A stretch of DNA of 64,000 bases from Brachyhypopomus gauderio (taxonomy: Eukaryota > Chordata > Actinopteri > Gymnotiformes > Hypopomidae). Every line of letters starts with the position of its first letter. Positions within the stretch are counted from its first letter, which is position 1. Shown here piece after piece: positions 45,271-56,702 of the stretch. The DNA lies in assembly GCF_052324685.1 (NCBI RefSeq), contig NC_135218.1, forward strand, positions 11,911,858 through 11,975,857. The letters are read 5' to 3'. The notes beneath the pieces were generated by a model. That model did no database searches. It worked only from the letters and a program-made list of their open reading frames with translations, and had not been told where the DNA came from. The position numbers were made by a program, and so were the translations under genes.

Positions 45271-45556
45271 ACGGAGCCCGTAAGGTGACATCATGTATAA
45301 AAAAAATAATAACGCGTGGCCACGACTTACTAACGCGTGGGAACGAGATACTAATGTCGCCTTTCCCACGCGGCAACAAAGTTTATTTTTTCACAGCAAA
45401 GCAAGCAGATCCCAGGGATGTTCGCGAACTGACTGCCCAAGGAAAGTAAACCTGGCTTTATATAAAGTAATACTTAATTATCTTGTTCGCATGCGTTAGT
45501 AAGTCGTGGCCACGCGTTATTATATTTTTTACATAATGTCACCTTACGGGCTCCGT
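45271..45556. mobile_element. MITE with about 60-bp inverted repeats (ACGGAGCCCG ends)
   Basis: ACGGAGCCCGTAAGGTGACA at the left and its inverse at the right; similarity continues through AACGCGTGGCCACGACTTAC and ACGCG. The flanks TATATTTT and AATATTTT differ at one base, hinting at an 8-bp duplication. The superfamily is uncertain (hAT or MULE). A second copy is at about 6550-6830. Confidence 0.65.
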
Positions 45557-46435
45557 AATATTTTATGGAGAGAATTCAGTGCCTATTCGAAAAGTAATCG
45601 CTACTAGGCAAAAATGGAAATGCAATCCACAAAATGCATTGCTTTTCCATACAAACATGCAGAATACGTGCCACAATGAAATGCAAAAGCACTATTACAT
45701 TACGTTTCAATGCACTTTATCTCTTTATTGAAAAACAATACACAAGAATTACCATTCAAAACCAAAACGCTGAATTTGTGCCAGAATTGAATATAATACA
45801 GCTCGAAATGTAATCACGGCACCGAGGTATTGCTTTTCACCGTACGGTATTTCTGACATAAATGTCTCCTTTAAATGTAATGATCACGAGATTGATTTAA
45901 ACACTGATGTGATGAAAACATGCCACAATGAAAAGTAAAAGCTCCAGGATTTGTATTTAAAGAAAGAAACGCTGAATTCGTGCCAGAAGCCACCCTGAAA
46001 TACAATGGACTGAACGTCATTGTATTCTATTGTGTGTCTCTGCGAAGCTGTATTCATGCCAGAATGAAATCTAATCACAGTCCAATAGGAACGCTCGCCT
46101 GAATTTGGGGCGGGGCTTAGACTCCAGTCAGAAGCAATCGCTCATAGTTGGACTTGAAAGCAGCAGAAATGTCTTTTCACGACAGAATAAAAGGAAATAA
46201 ACAGTCTAATTGGACAAATTGAGGCTGGTGCAGTTACAGACGACTACGTGCTTAACTTAATTATTCCCTATCTACCAACCTATCTACAACTCTAACCATC
46301 TATCTACCTATTAATCTACCTACATCTCTCTTTCTATCTATAACCATTGTGTCCTATCTATCTATATCTCTATCTCTCTATATCTCTATGTCTCTATATC
46401 TCTGTCTATCTCTATCTCTCTCTCATTTCCATGTT
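45557..46435. other. Unclassified repeat region and (TCTA)n-like tract
   Basis: Phrases like ACGCTGAATTCGTGCCAGAA recur three times between 45660 and 46070 with heavy divergence, suggesting an old internally repeated element. 46265-46425 is a CTAT/CTCT simple repeat. No gene is seen. Confidence 0.5.
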
Positions 46436-47105
46436 AACAGCACCTACACCACAACAAGGGCAAACAAGGTGGAACATGCCCAATACGTACACATGGCCAT
46501 CTCAGGACACAAGACAAGGCCAGGATGTTCTTCATCATACAAATGGTGAGTTTACCTAAAACTTTACAAGCCATATACACACATGCACCTCCTTGTATCT
46601 ATGTATACTGTCTATTTTATCAGCTCCATTTTGGAGCATGTTATAGTTTTTATAGATATTTGTCAGTATGTATAAATAAACACTCATATTTACAATCACT
46701 TCTTAGATTACTAAAATTAATGTTTAAATAAACCTTGTACTGTAAACAGCACACACTGCACAACAGGGACCCTCAAGGCGGTTCATCAATAATCAGTGCA
46801 CATGTAAGTTTGGTCTTTAAGACAAAGTAGTTTATAAATTGCTTACAATGAGTAAAAGGATAACTTCTATCTTATTTTTGCAGCTGTAGACAGAACAGTG
46901 TTAGAGGCAGTGAGAGAGATGGACCTGAAGATTACTTACCTCACATCACTTGTTGAGTTTCTTGTGGGTGGCTGGCGAATTTTGCCCCCACAACAGGTCC
47001 AGGATGAGGAGGAAATTAAAGTTTTTCCACTAAATTCAATGGAGGCCCTAGAAGATTTAGAGAAAAGACTGTTAGACAATGGGCTGAAGCAGAGGATGGT
47101 AACTT
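46436..47105 (+). pseudogene. Second gene of the CACTA-like element, 3' exons with DUF4806-like domain
   Basis: Exon-like blocks with acceptor and donor: 46436-46551 (APTPQQGQTRWNMPNTYTW), about 46749-46806 (AHTAQQGPSRRFINNQCT) and from 46884 (VDRTVLEAVREMDLKITYL). The last contains FPLNSMEALEDLEKRLLDN, like the core of DUF4806. They continue the Pro/Gln-rich linker broken off at 39985, so about 6.4 kb of later insertions separates the two halves. The last block runs to about 47100 (QRMV, then GTAAC). Remnant or silent, since the 5' half is broken. Confidence 0.55.
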
Positions 47106-47766
47106 CATTTATAGATGATTTCCCATTACAGTTTTTCTCAGTCGATTTGGTTCATTTCTCAGATCAGAATTGAAATTCTCAAAACTGTTCATTCAGTCTC
47201 CACATCACCTAATCACTTGTGCACATCATAATTGCATTTCTCATTGTGTTTCACATTTTGCAAATGTTTTTGTACATTTTGCAAATGGACATGGACAATT
47301 GTCTGTTTTTTACATTATCAATTGCTTATGTTATGTTTATTAAAATGTATTGTACGGATTGTCTGTTTGGATTGTCTTACTCTCCAAAACATTTAGTCTT
47401 TAGGTCATCGCCTTGGTCATTGCATGCAAAAGTGCTGAACATGTTGTCATAATCTCTAAGGCATCATTTTACTTTTTTTTGTTGTTACATTTTGGTAATT
47501 TTATCCTAACTTGATTAAATGATTCACATGTGAACATTCAGTTACAGTAAGAAAGGGAATTTGTGAAGGTTTAGATCAACCAATAGTTTCAATGGTTTTT
47601 GGGATTTGGACCCATAGTATTGTTAACCTTGTAAATCCTGTAAAGCGCTTTGTGACAACATATGTTGTGAAAAGTGCTATACAAATATATTTGATTTGAT
47701 TTGATTTCAACCACAGGCCAGAGGTGCGTCTCATGAACTGTTACTGTAATTGGCAAACATTTTTAG
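47106..47766. other. Dispersed repeat tail, no gene
   Basis: 47600-47705 carries the fish repeat tail GTAAAGCGCTTTGTGACAAC, GTTGTGAAAAGTGCTATAC and (ATTTG)n. Nothing else is recognised. Confidence 0.55.
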
Positions 47767-48018
47767 ATGCTAAACATTGCAGTATCACAAAGTCTCATAA
47801 TGGAAACACGAGGCCATGTACAGGGTGAACAGCCAAGAAGAGGACGAAGACTATGTGGTGTAAGGCTGAAGGGACAAAACAGTAAAATAAGGGCAACAAT
47901 TGTGGACCATGTTTTACATGTAAGTCATGGTCTCACAATGGCTGAAGCTGGTCGCTGGGTGCAGCTGAATATTGGAAGAACAACTGTGTCTGTGTTCAAT
48001 CGTTCAAACATTTCATAG
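47767..48018 (+). pseudogene. Tc1/IS630-type transposase N-terminal fragment
   Basis: The ORF contains RRGRRLCGVRLKG, RATIVDHVLHVSHGLTMAEA and GRWVQLNIGRTTVSVF, resembling the helix-turn-helix region of a Tc1/IS630-type family in fish (REAGQRVQPNL-like motif). It ends within the HTH and no catalytic part follows. Confidence 0.5.
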
Positions 48019-48984
48019 AGAAAATGTATGTAAATTCAGAAATGTGCATTCTGCTGTAATGCTGCACACTGACATTACAGTAATTCTGACATTATAAAAT
48101 TTTGTGTATTGCATTTTTGCATTCTTATACCATATAGGACATAAAAATGAGCTCATAGGGGTGGCAGAGGTTCCATTTTCTGTATTTTCTCTGGAGGTTG
48201 TATGTGCTCAGGTTGTTTTGAATGTGTAGAGTAAGTTTCTAATTTTGCAGTTTTTCCAGTCAGCTGTCTGTCTTTTCTGAGTTTCAATCAGATTTGTTTT
48301 TGTCAACAAATTGCAGTGCAAACAATACAGTCAAACAATATTGCTATACAAACTTGATTCCAGGCCAATTTCTTTCTATCAGTCTCCCACATGTGTAACT
48401 TTTGTGTTCTTTGTATTTTGTGTGTAACGTAGTATTTAATTTGATATACCACAGAATATTGACTGAGAAAAACTGTAAATCAAATCTAGCTACCACCAAC
48501 TCTCTGTCTCCACAAATATGGACTTGTGCTAACGGGCCGCCCAATGGAGAATGCATTACCTTTTGAGTCTTGGTCCTCCCGAGGTTTCTTCCTAATCCCC
48601 ACCATCATATGGAGTTTTTCCTTGTCACTTTTGGCTTGCTATTTAGGGAACTGGACCCATACGATTGTAAAGCTGCTTTGTGACATGTTTTGTAAAAAGC
48701 GCTATATAAATAAATTTGACTTGACTGACTAGCTAGCTAGCTATCTATCTCTATCTAGCTATCTATCTCTATATCTCTGCAGAATATCTGTCAATATCTA
48801 AACATTTTCTAAAAAGAAGTGCAAATATTTTAGCCAAGATTGTATACAGTTTTATATTATTAGTAAAAATCTTCTAATCACTTACTTTAAGTCAATACAA
48901 TAAATAAGATATTAACTGATTTTAAATAAGAACCCTGATTACTAAATGCAAAACATAATGCTATGTTATGAAGTGTGTCTCATG
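48019..48984. other. Dispersed repeat tail, no gene
   Basis: 48530-48725 (CTCCCGAGGTTTCTTCC, AGTTTTTCCTTGTCAC, GTAAAGCTGCTTTGTGACA, AAGCGCTATATAAATAAA) is a very common fish 3'-tail repeat. A TAGC/TATC simple repeat follows. The rest is AT-rich. Confidence 0.6.
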
Positions 48985-49400
48985 TTACGTACTAGTAAGG
49001 TTACACAACAGGTAAAATCATCCTACCTACATTTTCACTATAAGCACGTTCTGGTAAGGTTAGACAACAGGTAAAATTATCCTACCTACATTATCATCAC
49101 TATAAGCACGTACTGGTAAGGTTACACAACAGGTAAAATCATCCTACCTACATTATCATCACTATAAGCACGTACTAGTAAGGTTACACAACAGGTAAAA
49201 TAGTCCTACCTACATGATTGTCGAAAGCACGGTATAATTACAGGATTTATAAAGTAATATATAATGTATTTTAACATATATACGCGCTGTGGTTGAGCAT
49301 CTACATTATCGCCGAAAGCACGTTATAATTACAGGATTTATAAAGTAACATATAATGTATTATAACGTATATACGCGCTGTGGTTGAGTATTTCGAAACG
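48985..49400. repeat. Two adjacent minisatellites (about 62 bp x4, about 98 bp x2)
   Basis: Four units of AAGGTTACACAACAGGTAAA with TCCTACCTACATTATCATC and AAGCACGTACT lie at 48985-49215. They are followed by two units of AAAGCACG(T)TATAATTACAGG through ATACGCGCTGTGGTTGAG at 49225-49390. Confidence 0.92.
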
Positions 49401-50049
49401 GTAGGACAAATTTTTACGGTAGCACAAATCCACAGATATATCTGTAAATTCGTCCTACCGCCGTGCTCTGGACAATGACGTAATTTTTCATGCGCATGCG
49501 CAGTACATCTGGTAGGTCAGTTTGACCGATAGGATAGATTTTTTCATTTTTTATTGTTGATTTTCTGTTAAATAAACATGTTAAAGGAAAATCCCTTTGA
49601 CTTAATTTTGTTTTGGGGTAATAATAATATTAATTAGTTACATAAAATAATATATCAATTTTTCCAGTGTAGATTTCTGTTTGAGTCTTTAGGCTTCTTA
49701 ATGGCTCATACGATCTCGCTGTTTATGTATTTCATAGCTTTAACTTGGGGAGGAAGAAGAATATAAAATCTAGCTTTAAATGTAATTTAATCTAAGAAGG
49801 TTTGATTTTAAATGCCGCATTCAGGTATTTTCAGATGCTGCATTTTAGCTATACTGTACATATGAGCAGGGTCTGAGTGGGTCACTTTTTCAGCCCGGGA
49901 GATTCATGTCCAAATTCGGCCCAAAATTATTTTTCCCTCCCAATCGGCCCAAACTAGAGATTGACATGAGCCGGCCCATCGGGAATCCTCCCGAATCTCC
50001 CGATTAGCCACTCCGGCTCTGCATATGAGTCTGGATTGCAGCGTATGAA
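49401..50049. other. Palindrome and repeat fragments, no gene
   Basis: 49399-49460 has outer inverted arms CGGTAGGAC/GTCCTACCG around an inner palindrome ACAGATATATCTGT. At about 49880-50030 a segment with TCGGCCCAAAATT and GGAATCCTCCCGAATCTCCC resembles a dispersed fish repeat. No gene is seen. Confidence 0.5.
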
Positions 50050-50059
50050 CGTCATTTTG

Positions 50060-52355
50060 GCATCCAAGCCTGACGTTTAAAAGATGTACTGCAGATGAAT
50101 AAACACTGTATTAAATAGTCTAGGAGAGATCTCATAAGTGTCTCCGAGATGCAGGCGCGATCATGACGCAACCAGATGGGTCTGGAATGCATCTGCTGAA
50201 GGTCTTTCACGATCCACCAGAGACGTATTGCCGATGAGCACACGCTCTATTAAATCTTTCGCACTGACCATTACCTTCTGGGTGGTAGGGCGTGGTTCTG
50301 CTTTTCTCAACCCCATAGGTCTCAAAGGCTTTTTAATAGTTCCCCCTCAAAGTTACGGCCCTGATCTGAGTGGATCCTTCTCGGAACCCCATACACATAG
50401 AATCATTTCTCAGTGAGTATTTTTACCATTGTAGTGGCCTTTTGATCAGCCACTGGGTAAGCTTGGGTGAACTTGGAAAACATGTCCGTAACGACTAGTA
50501 CATTCTCCAGTCCATTACTGGCCCGTTCCATAACCGTGAAATCGATGGCAAGGATTTCCAGGGGCCTAGTAGCCAACAAGCTACCCATAAAAGTTCTCAC
50601 CTTAGGTTGGTTAGCTTTTGCCACAGAGCACCGCACACACTCACTACACCACTGCCAGACGTCATGCCACATCTTTGGCCAGTAGCACCTCTGCTGAACA
50701 AGATCAGTGGTATGATCCACCCCCTGGTGGCCATGGTTGTCATGCAGCCCTGTAAGAATCTCAGCTTGTAAGGCTGCTGGCAGCAATACCTGCAGGATTG
50801 CGTCTTTGGCTGATGGTAGCTGAAACTTCCTATACAGGACTCCTTCCTTCTCCACAATCCTATTCCATTGCTTTACCAACTCCCTCACCCCTGGCACTTC
50901 TTTCTTTATTTCCAGCGCAGTTGGCACCCGACCTCTTTTCCAATACACTGAAAATGCAGCAATACATGGATCTGCTGCCTGTAGGACATTTAAGTCAGCC
51001 TTACTACGGATGGGAATAGCATGTATAGCCTGAGATGCCACACATGGCATGTCCCCTTCTGCAACAGGCCCAGCTGTGGGAAACTCACAGGGAATGGAGA
51101 TCCCTGCCATGCCTTCGACAAAAGAGGAGTTTGTAACAGTAGGAAGCCGTGACAGGGCATCCGCATTGCGGTTGGCTGTCCCAGGACGATACTTGATATC
51201 GTAATCAAACAAAGCTAACTGGGACACCCACCTCTGCTCCACCGCACCCAACTTTGCCGACTGCAAGTAACTCAACGGGTTGTTGTCAGTGTAGACTGTA
51301 AACTTGTGACCTAAAAGATACTCTCTAAACTTCTCCGTAACAGCCCACTTAAGAGCCAACAACTCCAGTTTCATGGAGCTGTAATTCGACATGTTACGTT
51401 CACTAGGTCGCAAGCCACGACTAGCAAACGCAATAGGTCGCAGCTGCCCCTCTTGTTCCTGGGATAGAACAGCCCCCAAACCTGCGTGGCTAGCATCAAT
51501 CTCTACTACAAAGGGCAGAGTAAAGTCAGCATACCCCAACACGGGAGCACTGACCAACCTGCCCTTCAAAGCCAGAAACCCTCTCTCACAAGCTTCGTCC
51601 CAGTGGTGATCTATACGGCCCTGTCCCCCAAGCCTAGGTCGCTTCCGGGAACCCTCTAGGGTACCCACTAGTTTATGCAGGGGTGCTGCCAAGGAAGCAA
51701 ACCCTTCCACAAACCGCCGGTAATATGATGCAAAGCCTAAAAAGGACCTTAGTTCTTTGACTGTGGATTGTCGATTCCACTCAGCAACTGCCCGAATCTT
51801 TTCTGGATCAGTGGATACGCCAGCGGCAGAAATCACATGACCCAAATAGTTAACTTTAGTTTGAAAGGAATTACACTTCTGCAATTTTAATTTCAAGTTG
51901 TAGTCCCGTAGGCGACCCAGGACCATCTCTAACCACTGGATGTGTTGCTGGAACGTCTGGGAGAAAATTACTACATCATCCAAGTACAATAGTAGTGCAT
52001 GGAAACTCTGATCCCCAAATATGCGTTCCATTAGCCTCTGGAATGTGCCGGGCGCATTACATAACCCAAACGGCATCCGGTGGAACTCGAACAGGCCGAA
52101 GGGCGTACAAAACGCAGTCTTTTCCCTGTCCTGCTCTGCTACAGGGACCTGATTATAGCTGCTGGCTAAATCTAAGGTGCTAAACCACTTTGCTCCATTC
52201 AAGGCATCCAGTGACTCCTCTATCCTAGGCAGGGGGAATGCATCTTTACGGGTCTTGGCATTAAATTGGCGATAATCAACACACAAGCGTATGGACCCGT
52301 CTTTCTTTTGAACAACCACTATAGGGGAAGCATAAGGGCTAGTGCTGAGACTCAA
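50060..52355 (-). pseudogene. gypsy pol: reverse transcriptase, RNase H, partial integrase
   Basis: RT: PIVVVQKKDGSIRLCVDYR, FSTLDLASSYNQVPV (catalytic Asp), FHRMPFGLCNAPGTFQRLM and LLYLDDVVIFSQ (YLDD). RNase H: FVVEIDASHAGLGAVLSQ and FTVYTDNNPLSYL. Integrase: HHCC finger (HDNHGHQG, CSECVRC) and core LAIDFTVMERASNG. A TGA at 50403-50405 ends the ORF at a position where Trp is expected. The next in-frame residues include HSDQGRNFEG, so the core was once complete. More stops follow before truncation. The 5' end of the ORF is out of frame with the protease ORF by one base. Confidence 0.9.
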
Positions 52356-53493
52356 TTTTATTGTCTACCAGCTCCTGGATATGAGCTTTAACCAAATTGT
52401 ATTGTGAAGGGGGGAGCCGCCGATATCTCTGCCTCACTGGGGCAGAGTCTAAGAGTGGAATGGTATGTTGGACCAACGTGGTACAACCTAGATCTCCATC
52501 ATACTGACTAAAAACGGTCTTGTGTTTCTCCAAGAGGGCACAAGCTGTCTCCTGTTCCTCAGCTGACAGAGAAGGCAAACTAAGCTGGGAAAAATCACTG
52601 GGACCATTCTCTTCCCTCTGAACAGGCTGGATAGTGGCAACCTGATGTTGCTCGTCTCTGCAGACCTGTACGGTACTACCATTATAAAAAGACGGGACCA
52701 CATGAAGTTCCCCTAGCACGACCTTGGGCTGGAGCCACCTATCTTGTGGGCCAACATTGACCACTGGTACCTGTACAACCCCATGCACCACAGATACAAA
52801 AGCAGATGGAATGAGGAGGTCACTAGGCAGCTTTCCCTCCATAAAAGACACTGGTTCCAACAACCCTGAAGAAAGAGCAGATCCCAACCCCTCACAACAT
52901 GATGCAGACACTATTTTCATGGTACTTGCCGGTACTCGTACCGCTGGACCCCGCTGCACTCTGCCCATGCCTACTTTACCATCCTGTAAAGTCTGCCCCA
53001 ACTGCTGGCATTCAGAGAATACGCGTTGCCACACCTGCCCTGCAGGCTGGGTCTTTAAAGAGTGGAAAAGTGCATTCCCATGTTGTACAAAAAGCTCATT
53101 GTAACATTGGCTAATGATATTCATCCCCACCAAACCAGGTGTAGAGTTATGAGTGTGAGTGTCAGCACCACTAGAGCTCTTGGTGATCAATATGCCCATT
53201 TTGGGCATAATCCTCCCCAGAATACATACATCCACTTCTAAATAGCCCAAGTAGGGTATATCTAAACCGTTAGCAACTTTTAACCATAACCAAGGGCAAG
53301 ACTGAATAGTGTGCTGAAGTTGGCCTTGAAGGTGTTCTTCAAAGAACTGGGAGGTTACAGTGCTCACCATAGAGCCTGTGTCCAATAAACACAGCAAAAC
53401 CACACCCCCAATCGTAACCTCCACTACCGGACACTTCCCAATCAGTTGGACTGCACTGGCTGAATCAACGCCCAAACCCTCCCCTCCCGACAC
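52339..53493 (-). pseudogene. gypsy protease region
   Basis: A retropepsin-type DTGS motif sits in LLCLLDTGSMVSTVTSQFF. The C-terminal part reaches RQRYRRLPPSQYNLVKAHI, which normally leads into RT in one frame. Here the ORF ends at KIESQH while the RT frame continues, showing a one-base indel near 52345. It lies in the same frame as gag and is separated from it by two stop codons. Confidence 0.85.
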
Positions 53494-53520
53494 TTGGGCT
53501 CATGTGTCGGGGGGGATCTA
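53485..53520 (-). promoter_or_regulatory. Possible gag-pol recoding signal: TAG followed by stem-loop
   Basis: After the gag TAG comes ATC and seven C, then an inverted repeat CCGACAC / GTGTCGG with a ten-base loop, starting about seven bases past the stop. A run of C and a nearby stem-loop fit either stop read-through or frameshifting. An in-frame TGA lies in the loop. Confidence 0.4.
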
Positions 53521-54642
53521 GTTTTCCTGCTGCTGAGAGATTGTGTGGTTTGACGCCCCTCTACTGCCAGTGTCAGTTCCCAACTCAGCTCTACAGAAAC
53601 GGGCAATATGACCAGGTTGACTACAGCGTAAACATATAGGTCTCCCATCGGCTTGGAACCGGTATCGTGAGTCACTATTTGAAGGACCACCCCTAGAATT
53701 ATTAGGCACTACAGGGGCCTCTAACCGTTTCAGAATAGCATCCAATTGGGTCTGTTGTCGTCGAAGACTTTCCTTTAACTCTGCCAATTCATCTGACGCC
53801 GGTGCACAAACAGCACTGGATCCTGCCTCGCACTCTGTTACGGCATAAGTGTTACAGGAGCGCACATGTGGCCGATGACTACCAACTGTTTCACCTTCTT
53901 CTACCCAGCGAAAAGCTTCACTGCGGATATCCAAGAAAGCTATAGTGAGGTGTGAACGAACCTGACGCCGTAGCTCCCTCCTCAGCAAACCATCACGCAC
54001 ATGCTCAATAAACTGGTCACGTAAAACAGAATCAGAGTTAGCAAAACAGGTAGAGTCACGACATTTTACAGCTTCCATTAGGGACATGAGAGCATGGGAA
54101 TATACTCTCAAGGACTCTCCCTCACGCTGTCGCCGTTGGAAGAATTGGGTTTGAAGGCTAATGGAGGACTGAGCACACCCATACATGCTGAATAAAATAC
54201 TAAAATTTTTCTCTGCCTCATCCCTTTCAGAGAGAGGACGGAACTTAACCTCAGCTCTTGCTTCTCCCTCTAGTAAGTCAAACACTATCAAAGCTTGCTC
54301 GGAACGAGGCACGGGACGTAAAACCAAGGACCGACGAACCTTCTCTACCCAGTCCTCTACAGATAGAGAGTCCACCGAAACATCCCCAGAAAACCGGGGA
54401 CATCTCCTTTCCCTGGGCATATACACATAGCGCTCTGCTACCCCATTAGAGACAGACTGATTTTCGAGACCACCACTTGGGTTGGGGAACTGCACTGAAG
54501 AGCTACCTTTTCCTAAATGACCTACCTCTCTAGCTGTGGGCTGGTGAGTTGCTTCCTCCCTGAGCTTACTGTTCTCTGCCCGAAGTTGTTGGACCAGTTC
54601 AGTAAGTGCCCTCAGCTGCTCTGCTATATTTTCATCGGCCAT
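53518..54642 (-). CDS. gypsy gag (capsid/nucleocapsid)
   Basis: The start is the ATG at 54642 (MADENIAEQLRALTELVQQL), which follows the non-coding leader; the ORF is open further upstream but lacks gag-like residues. It is 374 residues, with an N-terminal coiled coil (RAENSKLREEA), a capsid-like middle and one CCHC knuckle, CLRCSQPGHIARFC. It ends at TAG. It is the only intact ORF of the element. Confidence 0.88.
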   Translation of the reverse strand: MADENIAEQLRALTELVQQLRAENSKLREEATHQPTAREVGHLGKGSSSVQFPNPSGGLENQSVSNGVAERYVYMPRERRCPRFSGDVSVDSLSVEDWVEKVRRSLVLRPVPRSEQALIVFDLLEGEARAEVKFRPLSERDEAEKNFSILFSMYGCAQSSISLQTQFFQRRQREGESLRVYSHALMSLMEAVKCRDSTCFANSDSVLRDQFIEHVRDGLLRRELRRQVRSHLTIAFLDIRSEAFRWVEEGETVGSHRPHVRSCNTYAVTECEAGSSAVCAPASDELAELKESLRRQQTQLDAILKRLEAPVVPNNSRGGPSNSDSRYRFQADGRPICLRCSQPGHIARFCRAELGTDTGSRGASNHTISQQQEN

Positions 54643-54965
54643 GTTGGAAATATCAGAAGAGAAGGAGAAAAATTTAGAACTCTTAAGCACACAAAAAATA
54701 CTTAATATACACAACAACACAGTATACACAGAATATATACTAATTTACAAAAAAACACAAATAAAATAGTTGCAGCCCCCTCCTGGAAGTTTGCAGTCGT
54801 CTCTGTAGGTCCCGATGGCTCCAATAATATCTTCAACCTGTGCTGGCCACTGTTTTTCCCACCACACTTAAAATACTGAGGAACACCACCTGATCCGCTT
54901 ACTAAAAACAGTACAAAAGTGGAACAGCTTCCAATAACGATTATCCTGCTTGCAGCGCCAATTGT

Positions 54966-56137
54966 GACCGGGTGGAGGTTCCCACACCACAAATACCCAA
55001 ATAAATGGGTTAGGCAAGCTGTTCTACACGTCAATAATTTTATTTAGTAACAAGTATTAAAATACTAAGATAAGACAAAGCATAGAACTAAAAATTATAC
55101 ACCGATGCGTGGGCAATTTAAATAAATCCACCGATTTCTAGTCAGTAATGTCGATAGAATTGCTTTGCCTATGATGTAGCTATATGAGCTTACTGCACTA
55201 GTTGTGCACACACAAAAATGTCACAACACCAAAGCTTAGAGCCAAAATAAAAGATAACACAGTAAAAACCAATGTGAAACACTCAAACCAAAGAAAAACC
55301 AAAGCTAGCATAAATTGCAGGCTTCATATAACTTATAACACGCACAGCTGGGCAATAAAAACACCTATGACTGACAATAGGGTATTGTAATCTGATGCCG
55401 CGTGCCCGTGGATAACAGCTGAGTATTACTACACAGAAAACAATTAAGAAAAATATTTAAAAAATGAATGCTACTCAAGCAGATACAAATAGTTCCTCCT
55501 ACTCTAGTGTTCGCGTTTAAAGACAATGGTGGGAAAAAAACAGTGGCCTGCACAAGCCCGGCCTTGGTCCTTTATACAAGAGAAGAAAATTGAATTATTT
55601 TCTCTAGGAACAAACACTACGAGAGTAAGGTATCCTTACATGAACAATACAAGTAACCCGTTTAAGAAAACACATAAAACAGAAAACCTACCAATTAAAA
55701 CACCTGGGAAAGGTGCACGCTTGGCCTGTTGAGGTGGTCCAGGTACGTCGCTATTCCACTGCGCTTCACATGCTCTAGACCGTGAGGTTGACTGGTCCCC
55801 ACAACTCCCGAATAGTGAAACAAATCTACATATTAGCATCGGGATGCTACGCTCAACGCCTATAAGCAAATCACAATGGTTGGAGAGCCGTCCGGACCGG
55901 AGTGGCCTTCTATTCGACGGAAATTATGCTCAAGGTGTCTACCGCAGCCACTCGCAAATAATCCGGCTGGAGACCGGTTTCCGTAATACACTATATTCAA
56001 ACACGACACTCCTGGAGACCAGAAACAGACATCACACACGCTCGCACCTGGGCCATTTAACCTCACCACCAGATCACGTGATAGATATTATTAAAATTGT
56101 GGAATATATTAAATAGAATTAAATTGCCGTGGGACAA
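54966..56137 (-). repeat. 5' LTR of the gypsy element
   Basis: On the minus strand it starts TGTCCCACGGCAATT (about 56137) and ends ACCCGGTCACA at 54966. It is followed by ATTGGCGCTGCAAGCAGG, whose TGGCGCTGCAAGC part is a candidate primer-binding site. The length, about 1.17 kb, is long but acceptable. A TATAAAGGACC box is near 55570. The left boundary of the LTR is inferred from the TG...CA rule only. Confidence 0.55.
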
Positions 56138-56235
56138 CTCCATTAACAGATTAAAAGCTCGCAAACAGTCCAGCCCTACCACACAACATTGAGCTCACGT
56201 TAAGGGCCAAATCTCTTGCTGCAGCTTATCCCACT

Positions 56236-56594
56236 GATCTGATCATGAGCTTGGCAGACGAACTTGTTCAGTTATTACAAATCATTCATTTCAGAAGAAC
56301 AAAAATGCCCAAAAACAATGCTAAAGACCATGATAAATTTGGATTTACAGTCCACTTTCCAAATGTTTACATAGCACTCAGACTTTTTTTTGACTTTGCC
56401 AATAACAAACTGAAGAGGAACAGTCATTCTCCAGACTGGCTCGAATTAAAAATGAGCTCAGGATGAAAATGTGCCAAAATCGGTTGAATTCACTCTCCCT
56501 TCTTGCAATAGAATCAGAGTTTGTTAGACAGCTCAACTTTGATGAGTTAGTGGACGACTTTGCAAGAAGGAAGAGCAGAAAGAAACTTTTGTAG
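56236..56594 (+). pseudogene. hAT transposase C-terminal (hATC dimerisation) remnant
   Basis: Frame-broken blocks include LADELVQLLQIIHF, ARIKNELRMKMCQNRLNS, ESEFVRQLNFDELVDDFARR and the stop. This is the C-terminal dimerisation domain of ZMYM1-like hAT transposases. At least two frameshifts lie between 56380 and 56470. The tail at 56703-56940 is shared with 26300-26560. Confidence 0.75.
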
Positions 56595-56702
56595 AATCCT
56601 TAGGTACGGTAGGTTGGCGCGGGGGTGGGGGGGTTGGAGTGTTGGGGGGGCCCTTTGCAAACTCCTGGCCCCGGGGCCCAGACCCCCCATAATCTGGCCC
56701 TG

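Larger units (their letters stand above)
44412..45556 (+). repeat. Composite dispersed repeat, copy 2 (carries the nested MITE)
   Basis: Colinear with 6335-6835, plus a 611-base insertion at 44586-45196 and about 45 extra bases before the GAGCCCGTAAGG element. It starts directly after the LINE 3' tail. Confidence 0.8.
50050..56137 (-). mobile_element. Ty3/gypsy LTR retrotransposon (3'-truncated)
   Basis: On the minus strand the order is 5' LTR, leader, gag, protease, reverse transcriptase, RNase H, integrase; RT and RNase H before integrase defines Ty3/gypsy. Integrase fades out at about 50050 and no 3' LTR follows. Broken by stops and at least one frameshift, so it is inactive as it stands. 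Confidence 0.9.

Noticed and set aside
50138-53114. Plus-strand ORFs opposite the gypsy pol region
   Set aside because: Shadows of the minus-strand retrotransposon genes.
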